64,000 nucleotides of DNA from Arenibacter amylolyticus (GTDB taxonomy: Bacteria > Bacteroidota > Bacteroidia > Flavobacteriales > Flavobacteriaceae). The DNA is taken from the NCBI RefSeq assembly GCF_002150785.1, contig NZ_MTAZ01000014.1:62001-126000 (forward strand), read 5' to 3'. The notes under the pieces were generated by a model. The model saw only the letters and a program-made list of their open reading frames with translations. It had not been told where the DNA came from and ran no database searches. Shown one piece after another: positions 45,390-54,290 of this stretch; position 1 is the first letter of the stretch; every line of letters starts with the position of its first letter. The translations under genes and the position numbers were made by a program.

Positions 45390-45866
45390 ATGGGAGTTAA
45401 AATAAAAATAGGGGCTATAAGGCAAAATCTCATTATATCGATTAGTATTTTATTTGTATTGATGATATTTAGTTTTTATGGTTTGTACAGCAACCACTTT
45501 CATTTCAATCAATTAGAGCGCTTTTTATTTCCTATAATATCCGTGATTCATTTTATCTATCTCTATATTCTATGGTTTAAAGTATCGGAAAACGAATATC
45601 CAGATACGATAATGAGAAATATAGAGTATACAATGTACGGGGTAGTGTTATTCTATATCTTTAAAATAATTGAAACAGCATTACTCTTGGGTACATACAC
45701 TAAATTTGAAGGCTATATAATTCCAACTACCTTTTTACCCTTGGGAATTATTAAGATTAGCCTTCAAATTCTTCTTCCTGTATGTACTATTTGGTCTTTT
45801 TCCATCAGGAAAAAGAAAGTAGGCAACTATAATTTTGACTACCTAAACGAGCATTCGGACCATTAA
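45390..45866 (+). CDS. four-helix membrane protein of unknown function
   Basis: This 158-residue protein has four hydrophobic segments (NLIISISILFVLMIFSFYGL, FPIISVIHFIYLYILWF, MYGVVLFYIFKIIETALLLG and IIKISLQILLPVCTIWSF) with a positively charged end RKKKVGNYN. It is probably an inner membrane protein. I recognise no family. It is convergent with the MoxR gene. Confidence 0.7.
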   Translation: MGVKIKIGAIRQNLIISISILFVLMIFSFYGLYSNHFHFNQLERFLFPIISVIHFIYLYILWFKVSENEYPDTIMRNIEYTMYGVVLFYIFKIIETALLLGTYTKFEGYIIPTTFLPLGIIKISLQILLPVCTIWSFSIRKKKVGNYNFDYLNEHSDH

Positions 45867-45880
45867 GATTTTATTTTCCT

Positions 45881-47350
45881 CTAAAGTCCGCGAATAAAAC
45901 TTCCGTATACATCCTTAATTTGATATCCTTTTACAAAGCGCTGTTTGCTTAGCTTCTTATAACCCACCAGCCCCCAAAGCAGTAGTTCTTTAAGGAAATA
46001 GATATCTTTTTCTTCCATTTCTGGTTGGTATTGCTGTATTAATTGGTTTAGAGCGGGAATGCTATCCAATTTCTCTTTATAAACATGATCCTTGTCGTCA
46101 TCCATCAACTCAAATCCATCACCATCAAAGAACCAGCTAACTAGCTGGTCGTAGGGTCCTTCTTCATCCTTGTGTTCTAGTTTTTGGATTATAGGGAAGT
46201 ACTGCGCAAAAAGGGTTTTAATGGCCTCTTCTATCAAGATTTCTGCAACCTTGCCGGCGCCCTCCTGTTCGCCTTCATATACCAGCTCGATTTTACCGGT
46301 TATAGCTGGAATAATTCCCATAAAATCCATCAATCGGACTTGGGTATAACCATCGCCATTTTTTAAGGTTCTTCGCTCAGCTGTACTTAATAAATTTTCC
46401 AATGCCGTGATGCTCATCCTGGCACTAATTCCGCTTTTGGGATCTACATACTCGCTTTTACGGGCTTCTATACTAATTTGCTCTAATAGGTCCTTTGCCA
46501 TATCGGGAACATACACCATTTCTTTCTGTTGTTCGTCCAGTTTAGCTTCTTGTTCGGTAATCTTACGTGCGGTTTCCAAATCCTCTGGATAATGGGTAAG
46601 AATCTGTGACCCTATCCTATCTTTCAATGGAGTTACAATACTACCTCTATTGGTATAATCCTCTGGATTTGCAGTAAACACAAACTGCAGATCTAGGGGT
46701 AAACGCACCTTAAATCCTCGGATTTGTATATCTCCTTCCTGTAAAATGTTAAATAGCGACACTTGTATCCTGGCTTGTAAATCTGGCAATTCATTGATTA
46801 CAAAAATACTTCTATTAGCCCTTGGGATCATTCCATAATGGATTACCCTTTCATCTGCATAGGACAACCTTAAATTTGCTGCTTTTATAGGATCTACATC
46901 CCCAATTAAATCGGCAACGGTTACATCCGGGGTGGCCAATTTTTCAAAAAAACGTTCACTACGGTGAATCCAGCTGATGGGAGTATCTTCCCCATGCTCT
47001 TTAATTTGTTCTAAAGCGTATCGCGATATTGGTTTTAAAGGGTCATCATTGATTTCAGAACCCGAAACTATGGGAATATATTCGTCTAGTAATCCAACCA
47101 TTAGTCGCGCTAAACGGGTTTTCGCCTGCCCCCTAAGTCCAAGTAAATTGATGTTATGCCGAGATAGGATGGCGCTCTCTAGTTCGGGAATTACGGAGTT
47201 TTCATAGCCCCATACCCCTGGAAAAGCATTTTCGTCCGATTTAATTTTTTGTAATAGGTTATCCCTTAATTCATCCTTGATGGATTTTGTTTTATAACCC
47301 GATTTTTTAAGATCTCCTAAGGTTAGAATTTCCTGGTGATTCAATTTCAT
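45881..47350 (-). CDS. MoxR-type AAA+ ATPase
   Basis: This 489-residue ATPase has INLLGLRGQAKTRLARLM (Walker A), SIFVINELPDLQARIQVSLFNILQEG (Walker B with Asn-Glu instead of Asp-Glu, sensor region) and LQFVFTANPEDYTNRG. It is related to magnesium-chelatase-like ATPases. The preceding VWA gene at 47420-48568 is 69 bases upstream on the same strand, the usual MoxR-VWA pairing in which the ATPase remodels a client bound by the VWA partner. The client is unknown. Confidence 0.82.
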   Translation of the reverse strand: MKLNHQEILTLGDLKKSGYKTKSIKDELRDNLLQKIKSDENAFPGVWGYENSVIPELESAILSRHNINLLGLRGQAKTRLARLMVGLLDEYIPIVSGSEINDDPLKPISRYALEQIKEHGEDTPISWIHRSERFFEKLATPDVTVADLIGDVDPIKAANLRLSYADERVIHYGMIPRANRSIFVINELPDLQARIQVSLFNILQEGDIQIRGFKVRLPLDLQFVFTANPEDYTNRGSIVTPLKDRIGSQILTHYPEDLETARKITEQEAKLDEQQKEMVYVPDMAKDLLEQISIEARKSEYVDPKSGISARMSITALENLLSTAERRTLKNGDGYTQVRLMDFMGIIPAITGKIELVYEGEQEGAGKVAEILIEEAIKTLFAQYFPIIQKLEHKDEEGPYDQLVSWFFDGDGFELMDDDKDHVYKEKLDSIPALNQLIQQYQPEMEEKDIYFLKELLLWGLVGYKKLSKQRFVKGYQIKDVYGSFIRGL

Positions 47351-47419
47351 ATGTTTAAGTAATTATTTTATTGGTTTAAATAAATCCTTTTATTATCCAG
47401 ATTGGTTTTCTAAGAATAT

Positions 47420-48568
47420 TTAACCTTTTAATCTTTTTCTTCTATTCTGTTCATAATCCTCAAATATCATTTCCCCCAGACCCTTTAATCCTGTGAAGAA
47501 CGCCTTGCCTCTATTTGCCTCTGTAAAATGCCTAACAAATTGCGTTAAATATGGATCTTTGGCAATCATAAAGGTAGTGATGGGAATATGTAATTTTCTG
47601 GCTTGTTGCGCCATATTATAGCACCTTTCCACAATATAATCGTCCAGTCCAACACTGTTTTTATAATAGGTGCCATCAGGCAATTTAATGCAACTTGGCT
47701 TACCATCGGTTATCATAAAAATCTGTTTATTGGTATTTCGTTTTCTACGGAGCATATCCATAGCCAACTGTAATCCGGCAACGGTGTTGGTATGGAAAGG
47801 ACCAACTCTTAAATAGGGTAATTCCTTTATGGAAATAGGCCATGCATCGTTCCCAAAAACCAACACATCTAACGTATCCTTGGGATAGCGAGTGGTAATT
47901 AGTTCGGCAAGCGCCATGGCTACTTTTTTAGCAGGCGTAATCCGATCTTCCCCATAGAGGATCATACTGTGGCTTATATCGATCATCAGGACCGTACTCA
48001 TCTGGGCTTTGTATTGCGTGTCTTCCACAACCAAGTCCTCCTCCGACAAATTAAAATTCCCGATACCGTGGTTTATTTGGGCATTCTTTAGACTTTCGGT
48101 CATGGAGATACGTTCTAAACTATCCCCAAAGCGAAATTCTCTATATTCCCCGGTATGCTCATCTCCCCTACCCGGTTTTCCCGTTTTATGGTTTCCAGAG
48201 CCACTGCGTTTAATTTTACCGAAAATCTGATCTAGGGCGGCTTGACGGATTACACGCTCCATTTTAGCGGTAATGGCCAAGTCTGCCTTAGAAGTGCCTT
48301 CTCCAGTGCCGTCTGTGTCCCCAAGCTCAAACTCCTCACGTAAATAACCCTTGGCTTTAAGGTCTTCTATAAAGTCTTCTATTGTATAATTCTCATCGGT
48401 TAGGCTATATTCCTTATCCAATTCGCGTAACCAATCTAAGGCCTCATCTACATCCCCGGAAGTATGGGTGATTAATTCCTTGAAAATCTCAAAGAGTTTT
48501 TCGAACGGACTTAGATCTGGTGCAACATAATTGGAAAAACGAAAGCCTCTTCTTTTTTCTATTGACAT
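47420..48568 (-). CDS. VWA-domain partner of the MoxR ATPase
   Basis: This 382-residue protein has a helical N-terminal half and a C-terminal VWA domain with MIDAS MIDISHSMILYG (DxSxS) and FMITDGKPSC (TDG). No signal peptide is seen, so it is cytoplasmic. The pair with the MoxR ATPase resembles cobalt/magnesium-chelatase-like or CoxE-like systems. The sequence does not show which metal or protein is handled. Confidence 0.82.
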   Translation of the reverse strand: MSIEKRRGFRFSNYVAPDLSPFEKLFEIFKELITHTSGDVDEALDWLRELDKEYSLTDENYTIEDFIEDLKAKGYLREEFELGDTDGTGEGTSKADLAITAKMERVIRQAALDQIFGKIKRSGSGNHKTGKPGRGDEHTGEYREFRFGDSLERISMTESLKNAQINHGIGNFNLSEEDLVVEDTQYKAQMSTVLMIDISHSMILYGEDRITPAKKVAMALAELITTRYPKDTLDVLVFGNDAWPISIKELPYLRVGPFHTNTVAGLQLAMDMLRRKRNTNKQIFMITDGKPSCIKLPDGTYYKNSVGLDDYIVERCYNMAQQARKLHIPITTFMIAKDPYLTQFVRHFTEANRGKAFFTGLKGLGEMIFEDYEQNRRKRLKG

Positions 48569-48889
48569 ATCATAAATTTAATACATTTGGGATACATCCA
48601 TTGCTATTTTAAGAAAACTTAACTATTAAGGCGCTTTGGCCACAATGATCACCCTAACTTTTAAATATTCCGTTGGCTTTCTTTGCTCACGATTGTCTTG
48701 TTAAAAACCTTCTACCTTCGCCCTCCACGAGGTAAACTTCTTTGCACTAACCCACTAGGTTTCCTGCCATAAAAATTGAGAAATTTGGGATCTACAGTAA
48801 ATAGGGTATCTTCATCTTTTAATTATCGTAAGCTATTATGGACTACAACTAAGCTTATGGTAACTATTGATCTCAGCTATTAATTTATT
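48569..48889. other. intergenic stretch upstream of sat
   Basis: This divergent region between the VWA gene and sat has no recognised ORF. Weak AT-rich sequence dominates. The hairpin leader of sat follows at 48890. Confidence 0.35.
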
Positions 48890-48948
48890 GGTGGATTCCC
48901 TAGTGTTTTTCAGCAAAAAATAGCACTAATACAAGGCAGGGAATCACC
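48890..48948 (+). promoter_or_regulatory. structured hairpin leader immediately upstream of sat
   Basis: GGTGGATTCCCT pairs with AGGGAATCACC, with one bulged G. Inside it AGTG-TTTTT-CAGC-AAAAA-ATAG-CACT forms a second stem. The outer stem ends 19 bases before the sat start codon, so it could control translation. It matches no riboswitch family I can name. Confidence 0.5.
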
Positions 48949-48967
48949 TTCTAAAATCAAATATCAA

Positions 48968-49294
48968 ATGGAGCAAGAAATGATGCTAACAAAGAAAGGC
49001 ATGCTTGGTAACTATCCCCAGCAGCCACATGGAGGTAAATTGGTCGATTTAGTATTAAAAGGAGCGGAATTAGATGAGGCACTTAAAAGAGCTGCACAGT
49101 TACCTGCTATAATGATCGACATGGAGGCGGTGATTACTGTAGAGATGATCGCAACCGGGGTTTTATCTCCCAATGAGGGTTTTATGGATGAAGCCAACTA
49201 TATGTCGGTCCTCAGTAAAGGTCGATTAACGAATGGTCTTATCTGGCCTGTACCCCTTAGTTTTGCCCCTACAGGCGAACGAAACCGAGTGTAG
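48968..49294 (+). CDS. sat: sulfate adenylyltransferase, N-terminal part (frameshifted)
   Basis: This 108-residue ORF has the N-terminal PUA-like part of homodimeric ATP sulfurylase (GGKLVDLVLKGAELDEALKR, ITVEMIATGVLSPNEGFMDE, LSFAPTGERNRV). The family normally continues into the catalytic domain, but here the frame ends at TAG (49292-49294), followed at once by TGA. The missing continuation is in the next ORF. Adding one base near GTGTAG would give an uninterrupted protein of about 454 residues. A single-base deletion, real or from sequencing, is the simplest reading. Confidence 0.8.
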   Translation: MEQEMMLTKKGMLGNYPQQPHGGKLVDLVLKGAELDEALKRAAQLPAIMIDMEAVITVEMIATGVLSPNEGFMDEANYMSVLSKGRLTNGLIWPVPLSFAPTGERNRV

Positions 49295-50334
49295 TGAAAT
49301 CTTTGGCCATAGGGGAAGAAGTAACCCTAATTGACGAGAAAAGGAACCCAATTGCCATTCTTACCCTAAACGATATATTCTCCTATGATAGGGAGTATAG
49401 GGCTTCACAGCTTTTTGGCACCACGGATAGAAACCATCCGGGGGTAGATGCCATCTACCGTAGAATGGGCGATACGGCTTTAGGAGGTTCCCTTAAATTG
49501 TTAGGACGAATGGATTGGGGTCCCTTTGAAAAATTACGACTAGAACCCAAGGATACTTGGAAGATGTTTTATGAAGGGAAAAATTTCCGGTCTGTAGCCG
49601 GATTTATAACCGGTGCCAATCCGCTTCATAGAGGGCACGAGTTTATCCATAAGAATGCTTTGGAGGAAATTGATGGCCTACTTATACAACCTCTCGTGGA
49701 AATGGCGAAAAGGGAATATACGCGTCACGAATTTAGGATGTTATCCTATAGAAGTGTCTTGGACACTTATTACCCTAAAGGTAGATCCATGCTTTCTCCC
49801 TTACGGGTAACCTATATTTTTGCCGGACCCCGGGAAACGGTATTGCATGCACTAATTATGAAAAACTATGGCTGTACCCATGCGTTAATTGGACGGGACC
49901 ATGCCGGAATAGGTGAATTCTATGACAAGTATGCCAGTCATACCGTCTTCGATGAATTTGACCCGAAGGAATTAGGGATAGCTATAAGACTATTCCATGA
50001 AGTTTTTCATTGTACCCGATGTAGTAATTTGGCAACAGGCCAATCCTGTCCACATGACGAAAAATACCGAGTACATATATCCGGAACAGGAATTAGGGAA
50101 ATGCTGCGTCATGGAATATTGCCGCCAAAGGAAATTATAAGGCCAGAATCGGCACGTATCGCCATACAGGGTATACAATCCAAGGGACTGGACGAAAATG
50201 ACCAATCTATTTCCCCTGTGGGGCAAACCATTAAAGCCATATTTCCATTTTATTCTGAGAGGAAGAATTTAGGGGGGTTAAAACGAAGTGAGCCTCTAGA
50301 TTGGGATTCTTTAACCAAAAGGGATCTGGAATAG
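49294..50334 (+). CDS. sat: sulfate adenylyltransferase, catalytic part
   Basis: This 346-residue ORF opens with GTG at 49294, sharing its G with the preceding TAG. It has the catalytic motifs of ATP sulfurylase: GANPLHRGHEFIHKNA (the HxGH-type ATP-binding motif), LIGRDHAGIGEFYDKY, ISGTGIREML, and Cys/His residues (FHCTRCSNLATGQSCPHD) that bind zinc in related enzymes. Together with the preceding ORF it forms one sat gene of normal size. If it is expressed as is, re-initiation on the overlapping TAGTG would give an enzyme lacking its N-terminal domain. Confidence 0.8.
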   Translation: MKSLAIGEEVTLIDEKRNPIAILTLNDIFSYDREYRASQLFGTTDRNHPGVDAIYRRMGDTALGGSLKLLGRMDWGPFEKLRLEPKDTWKMFYEGKNFRSVAGFITGANPLHRGHEFIHKNALEEIDGLLIQPLVEMAKREYTRHEFRMLSYRSVLDTYYPKGRSMLSPLRVTYIFAGPRETVLHALIMKNYGCTHALIGRDHAGIGEFYDKYASHTVFDEFDPKELGIAIRLFHEVFHCTRCSNLATGQSCPHDEKYRVHISGTGIREMLRHGILPPKEIIRPESARIAIQGIQSKGLDENDQSISPVGQTIKAIFPFYSERKNLGGLKRSEPLDWDSLTKRDLE

Positions 50335-50340
50335 GTTAAT

Positions 50341-50715
50341 TTGGATATCCGATTAAATGCAGACCGAATCTATAGGGACATATTTAATGAATACAGCAGT
50401 CTTGGGGACAGCAATCGCAACTTACAGCCTGCTTGGATTACAGAGGCCCGGGAAGCAGCACGATCTCAACAAAATATGGTGATACAAGACCTGGAGGAAA
50501 AGTTAGAGCAAGCCCCGCCCGTGGCGTCCGATGAATTTATGTATCAAGATAAAGAGGAAGCTGTTCGCGAATTGGAGGTAGCCCAAAGAATATTAAAAGA
50601 CATTCCCTATCCGGTAAAAGCTAAAGACTTGAAATATAGAACATGGAACCCAATACCTTATAAACGCTTTAGGGGTAGTGATGAACCATCTAAAAAAGAC
50701 GAATCCGATTTTTAA
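50341..50715 (+). CDS. small protein of unknown function behind sat
   Basis: This 124-residue acidic, helical protein (MDIRLNADRIYRDIFNEYSS at its start) begins with TTG 6 bases after the sat stop, so it is probably co-translated with sat. I recognise no family and see no signal peptide or cysteine. It is followed by a terminator at 50772. Confidence 0.65.
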   Translation: MDIRLNADRIYRDIFNEYSSLGDSNRNLQPAWITEAREAARSQQNMVIQDLEEKLEQAPPVASDEFMYQDKEEAVRELEVAQRILKDIPYPVKAKDLKYRTWNPIPYKRFRGSDEPSKKDESDF

Positions 50716-50771
50716 GAAAACGTTTTAACGGCCAGTTCTTTTGACTTTGGATTGGATTCATTTCTGCATAC

Positions 50772-50822
50772 AAGGTAGCCCTTAGTTTAGTGGACAAAAC
50801 CTAGGGGCTACCTTTATTTAAT
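50772..50822 (+). terminator. rho-independent terminator of the sat operon
   Basis: AAGGTAGCCCTTAG pairs with CTAGGGGCTACCTT with one mismatch, followed by TTATTTAATAAAA. It lies about 55 bases after the last gene. Confidence 0.75.
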
Positions 50823-50986
50823 AAAAGAGTTCCATTTTGTTAGGTAGTTTTATTGAACCTTTTTGCGGGAACCCAGGCCTCCACGGGGCGTTTAGTAATT
50901 TTAGTGAGCTCAGATTGGTTTAGGTACAAAATGTTTTGCAGGCCCATTATACCAACTTATTTTTAGAAGCTAAGAAGGTAACAAGC

Positions 50987-51805
50987 ATGAAAACACTTTC
51001 TATTTATGATGCTTTTCAAAAAACTCCTCCTTTGTGGTATGATAACTACGAGGGGTTGGAGCAATTTGTTTTTCCAGGGATCAATCTTCAGGACTTTTCC
51101 CCGCTTCCCATTCCGAAGCAGCTTAGGCTAGGTCATCAATTGGAGTTTGTATTTCATCAATTGCTATTGCATAATCACAGGTATAAGGTACTTGCTACCA
51201 ATGTGCCCGTTAGGAAGAATAAAATAACGCTTGGGGAGTTCGACTTCATTCTCCGGGATTTGATTACGGGAAAACCTATTCACTTAGAGCTCACCTACAA
51301 GTTTTATATAGTAACGGGAGTCCAAAACACTCCCATGGAAGAACAACTGCTTGGCCCTAATTTTAGGGATACCTACATGCAAAAGAAGGAAAGAATAATA
51401 AGTCACCAATTACCTTTATCTTCCCATAAGGAAGGGAGAAACACCTTAAAGGAATATGGAATTGATGCCAAAGACTTAAGTAAGCTGGTATGTTTTAAAT
51501 CTCAATTATTCACTCCTTACTATAGTACAAAGATGGATGTAACCCCATTTAACTCCGACTGTATAAGGGGCAGCTGGATTAGCAATGTGGATTTTGAAAG
51601 GGAAGAGTTTACATCCTATCAGTATTATTTACCCACCAAAATAGAATGGCTTTTACCACCCTATAATGAGGTGGAATGGTGTTCCTATAAAGATATATTG
51701 GATAGCATTTTACCCCGTTTGGAAAATAACAGTGCGCCCATGTTATGGGTTAAAAAAAGCGCCATGGAATTGTCTAAGATTTTTATTCTTTGGCGTACTC
51801 CCTAG
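50987..51805 (+). CDS. DUF1853 family protein
   Basis: This protein has LWYDNYEGLEQFVFPGINL, LRLGHQLEFVFHQLL, LGEFDFILRDLITGKPIHLELTYKF and LVCFKSQLFTPY, the pattern of DUF1853. The conserved EFD...E-x-TYKF is reminiscent of nuclease-fold proteins, but this is a guess. The open frame extends to a TTG at 50936; the ATG at 50987 (MKTLSIYDAF) fits the family start better and gives 272 residues. It stands alone. Confidence 0.75.
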   Translation: MKTLSIYDAFQKTPPLWYDNYEGLEQFVFPGINLQDFSPLPIPKQLRLGHQLEFVFHQLLLHNHRYKVLATNVPVRKNKITLGEFDFILRDLITGKPIHLELTYKFYIVTGVQNTPMEEQLLGPNFRDTYMQKKERIISHQLPLSSHKEGRNTLKEYGIDAKDLSKLVCFKSQLFTPYYSTKMDVTPFNSDCIRGSWISNVDFEREEFTSYQYYLPTKIEWLLPPYNEVEWCSYKDILDSILPRLENNSAPMLWVKKSAMELSKIFILWRTP

Positions 51806-51861
51806 ATATCCCCATAAACAGGGTGCACTGCTGGCGGACTTTATAGGTATTGGAAATAAAA

Positions 51862-51895
51862 AAGCCGTTTACTTCCCTTAGGAAATAAACGGCTT
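51862..51895 (-). terminator. terminator of the GH109 gene
   Basis: AAGCCGTTTA-TTTCC pairs with GGAAG-TAAACGGCTT, and on the minus strand TTTTTT follows the 3' arm. It lies 25 bases after the GH109 stop. Confidence 0.85.
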
Positions 51896-51920
51896 ATACT
51901 AAAAAAAAACACTTAAACTA

Positions 51921-53333
51921 TTAACTTATAATATCTAAGGGCGCCGTAGTTTCCCATCTTCCTCTTGTGAAATCTGGAAACTCTTGCGGTGCTCCATTTT
52001 GAGCTACAGAGGCCTCACTCAAAGTACCTACGGCACTCCAATAACAACCTTCGTATACGTTTTGGTCTAATGGCTGGCCATTACGTAGACACTCTACAAT
52101 TCGGTAGAGCATCATAAAATCCATTCCACCGTGTCCGCCCATTTTCCTAGATAATTCTCCTAATCTAAGGTATAAAGGATGCTCATACTTCTCATAAATC
52201 TTTGCGAGCTGCTCACCTTGTCCCCAAGAGTGGTGGTCCTTTGGACCTCCTTCAAATCCGCCTTCTAAGGCAATTCTTGTTGGGAACCCTTGCATAGTAC
52301 CTTTTGTACCTTGTATTAAATTATGTCTGGTATACGGTCTAGGGCTAGTCTCATCCCACTGTACCATAATGGTCCTACCTAGGTGGGTCTTTACAATAGA
52401 CGTGTTAATATCTCCTCCCTTATAATCTAACTGATTCCATTTATGATCAGCTGGGAAATTTTTGGCAGCATACAATTGTCGGCCTTTCGCTGGTGAGGAA
52501 AAGGAGTTTATAAATTTAAAGTTGTCCTCGCCTCTTGCTAAATTCATGTATTGGGCAACTGGCCCTAAACCATGTGTAGGATATAAATTACCATTACGAT
52601 GTGCATAGTGTGGTGTACGCCAAGAACCGGTTCCACGCTCTACCTCATTCATTTGAAAACGAAGTTCATGGATATAGGAAGCTTCCCCATGTAAAAGTTC
52701 TCCAAGAACGCCTTGCCTACACATATTTAGATATAAAAGCTCCTCCCTACCGTAGTTAACGTTTTCCATCATCATACAGTGCTTCTGAGTCTTTTCGGAA
52801 GTATCTACAATCTCCCACATCTCCTCAATGGTCAGGGCAAGTGGGACTTCTACAAAAACGTGCGCTCCACTTTTCATAGCCTCAATGGCCATAGGGGCGT
52901 GTAATTTCCAAGGAGTACTTACGAAAACTGCATCGGGCTTTTCCCTTTTCAGCATTTTCTTCCAGTCGTTTTCTCCTTTGGTATATAATTTAATCTTTTG
53001 GTGACGGGTACCTTTACCATTCTCCTTGCATTTATCTGCAGATCTTTGAGCGTTATCCTCATAAAGATCGGAAATAGCAACCACCTCAGTACCTTCTATA
53101 GAAGCAATTTGATGTGCGTGACTAGAACCACGAGCACCTACTCCAATAAAAGCACATTTAACTGTATCCAATTTAGGAGCAGAAAAACCACCCATATACT
53201 TAGCACCTAAACTTGGCGTAGGTGCTTCATTAAAATTTTTATTAGACAAAGAGCTTGCCCATCCTTGTGCCATTGCCAATCCCATACCAGCAATGGATGA
53301 TTTTCTTATAAAATCTCTCCTATTTGACTTCAT
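51921..53333 (-). CDS. Gfo/Idh/MocA-family oxidoreductase, GH109-type
   Basis: This 470-residue protein has a Tat signal (MKSNRRDFIRKSSIAGMGLA), the NAD-binding fold (VKCAFIGVGARGSSHAHQIAS) and MMMENVNYGREELLY and HRNGNLYPTHGLGPVAQYM, as in family 109 glycosidases (alpha-N-acetylgalactosaminidase using bound NAD). It is exported through Tat. GH109 members act on terminal GalNAc, but the exact substrate here is inferred from the family only. It stands alone with its own terminator. Confidence 0.85.
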   Translation of the reverse strand: MKSNRRDFIRKSSIAGMGLAMAQGWASSLSNKNFNEAPTPSLGAKYMGGFSAPKLDTVKCAFIGVGARGSSHAHQIASIEGTEVVAISDLYEDNAQRSADKCKENGKGTRHQKIKLYTKGENDWKKMLKREKPDAVFVSTPWKLHAPMAIEAMKSGAHVFVEVPLALTIEEMWEIVDTSEKTQKHCMMMENVNYGREELLYLNMCRQGVLGELLHGEASYIHELRFQMNEVERGTGSWRTPHYAHRNGNLYPTHGLGPVAQYMNLARGEDNFKFINSFSSPAKGRQLYAAKNFPADHKWNQLDYKGGDINTSIVKTHLGRTIMVQWDETSPRPYTRHNLIQGTKGTMQGFPTRIALEGGFEGGPKDHHSWGQGEQLAKIYEKYEHPLYLRLGELSRKMGGHGGMDFMMLYRIVECLRNGQPLDQNVYEGCYWSAVGTLSEASVAQNGAPQEFPDFTRGRWETTAPLDIIS

Positions 53334-53407
53334 TTCCTATTTATGTTGTTAATTATTCCAAAATTCCAAGTGCTCAAGATAGTATTAATTTTTAATTTAA
53401 AATTTAT

Positions 53408-53442
53408 CCTGTTATAAATTAAACAATTTATAACAGGTTTTT
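53408..53442. terminator. strong hairpin between the his operon and the GH109 gene
   Basis: A perfect 13-base stem CCTGTTATAAATT / AATTTATAACAGG with an AAAC loop is followed by TTTTT on the plus strand and preceded by a T-rich sequence on the other. It lies 150 bases after hisIE and probably ends the his operon transcript. Confidence 0.7.
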
Positions 53443-53590
53443 GATAAGACTTAAGAATTATAACTAGTCCAGATGGGCCTCCAAGATGAGCTTTAGAGTC
53501 TTTTAAATATTAATACCCCTAGGGTGTGGACTATTGAAGGATTATAGCGTTAGCCAAACCTAGACCGTGTATGGCCCCCTTTGGATATTG

Positions 53591-54208
53591 CTAGTGGCGT
53601 GTCTCCAATACTTTTACAATATCTTTCAATTGGTAGCCTTTTGCCTGCAGCAATATGAGATAATGAAAAAGCAGATCGGCACTTTCATCCAGGAAGAGTG
53701 AGTCGTTTTTATCCATGGCCTCTATCACCACTTCCACGGCTTCCTCACCCACTTTTTGGGCTATTTTATTGATGCCGCTTTGATATAGGGAGGAAACATA
53801 ACTAGCTTTATACTCAGGATTAGGTTCCTTCCCTTCTGCTTGTGCCTTTCTATCTGCGATAACTCCCTCTAACTCACTCAAAAATCCATAGCGCTCCAAA
53901 TTCTCCTCACCCCAACAGGTGTCCGTCCCCTTATGACAAGTAGGCCCCACTGGTTCTACAGTCACTAAAAGCGTATCATTGTCGCAGTCTGACTTTATGG
54001 TTACCAAGTTTAGGAAATTACCGCTTTCCTCTCCCTTGGTCCACAGTCTATTTTTAGTGCGACTAAAGAAGGTGACTTTTTTGGTCTCTATGGTGTGCGC
54101 ATAGGCTTCTTGGTTCATATAGCCCAGCATAAGTACATTCTTTGTCTTCGCGTCTTGTATGACGGCTGGCACCAATCCGTCCTTGTTTTTATTGAAATCT
54201 ATGGTCAT
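53591..54208 (-). CDS. hisIE: bifunctional phosphoribosyl-AMP cyclohydrolase / phosphoribosyl-ATP pyrophosphatase
   Basis: This 205-residue fusion has an N-terminal HisI domain (MLGYMNQEAYAHTIETKKVTFFSRTKNRLWTKGEESGN with CDNDTLL and CHKGTDTCW metal ligands) and a C-terminal HisE domain (YVSSLYQSGINKIAQKVGEEAVEVVIEAM). It carries out steps 2 and 3 of histidine synthesis. It is the last gene of the operon. Confidence 0.95.
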   Translation of the reverse strand: MTIDFNKNKDGLVPAVIQDAKTKNVLMLGYMNQEAYAHTIETKKVTFFSRTKNRLWTKGEESGNFLNLVTIKSDCDNDTLLVTVEPVGPTCHKGTDTCWGEENLERYGFLSELEGVIADRKAQAEGKEPNPEYKASYVSSLYQSGINKIAQKVGEEAVEVVIEAMDKNDSLFLDESADLLFHYLILLQAKGYQLKDIVKVLETRH

Positions 54209-54290
54209 TGTTCTATGCTTGTTGTAGTGGAGATAACGATAAAGAGTACACGTACTTGTATATCCCTTTATGGCATTGCCCCTTTACGAT

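Noticed and set aside
48968-49294. programmed ribosomal frameshift in sat
   Set aside because: No slippery heptamer or downstream pseudoknot was seen at the break; a single-base deletion is simpler.
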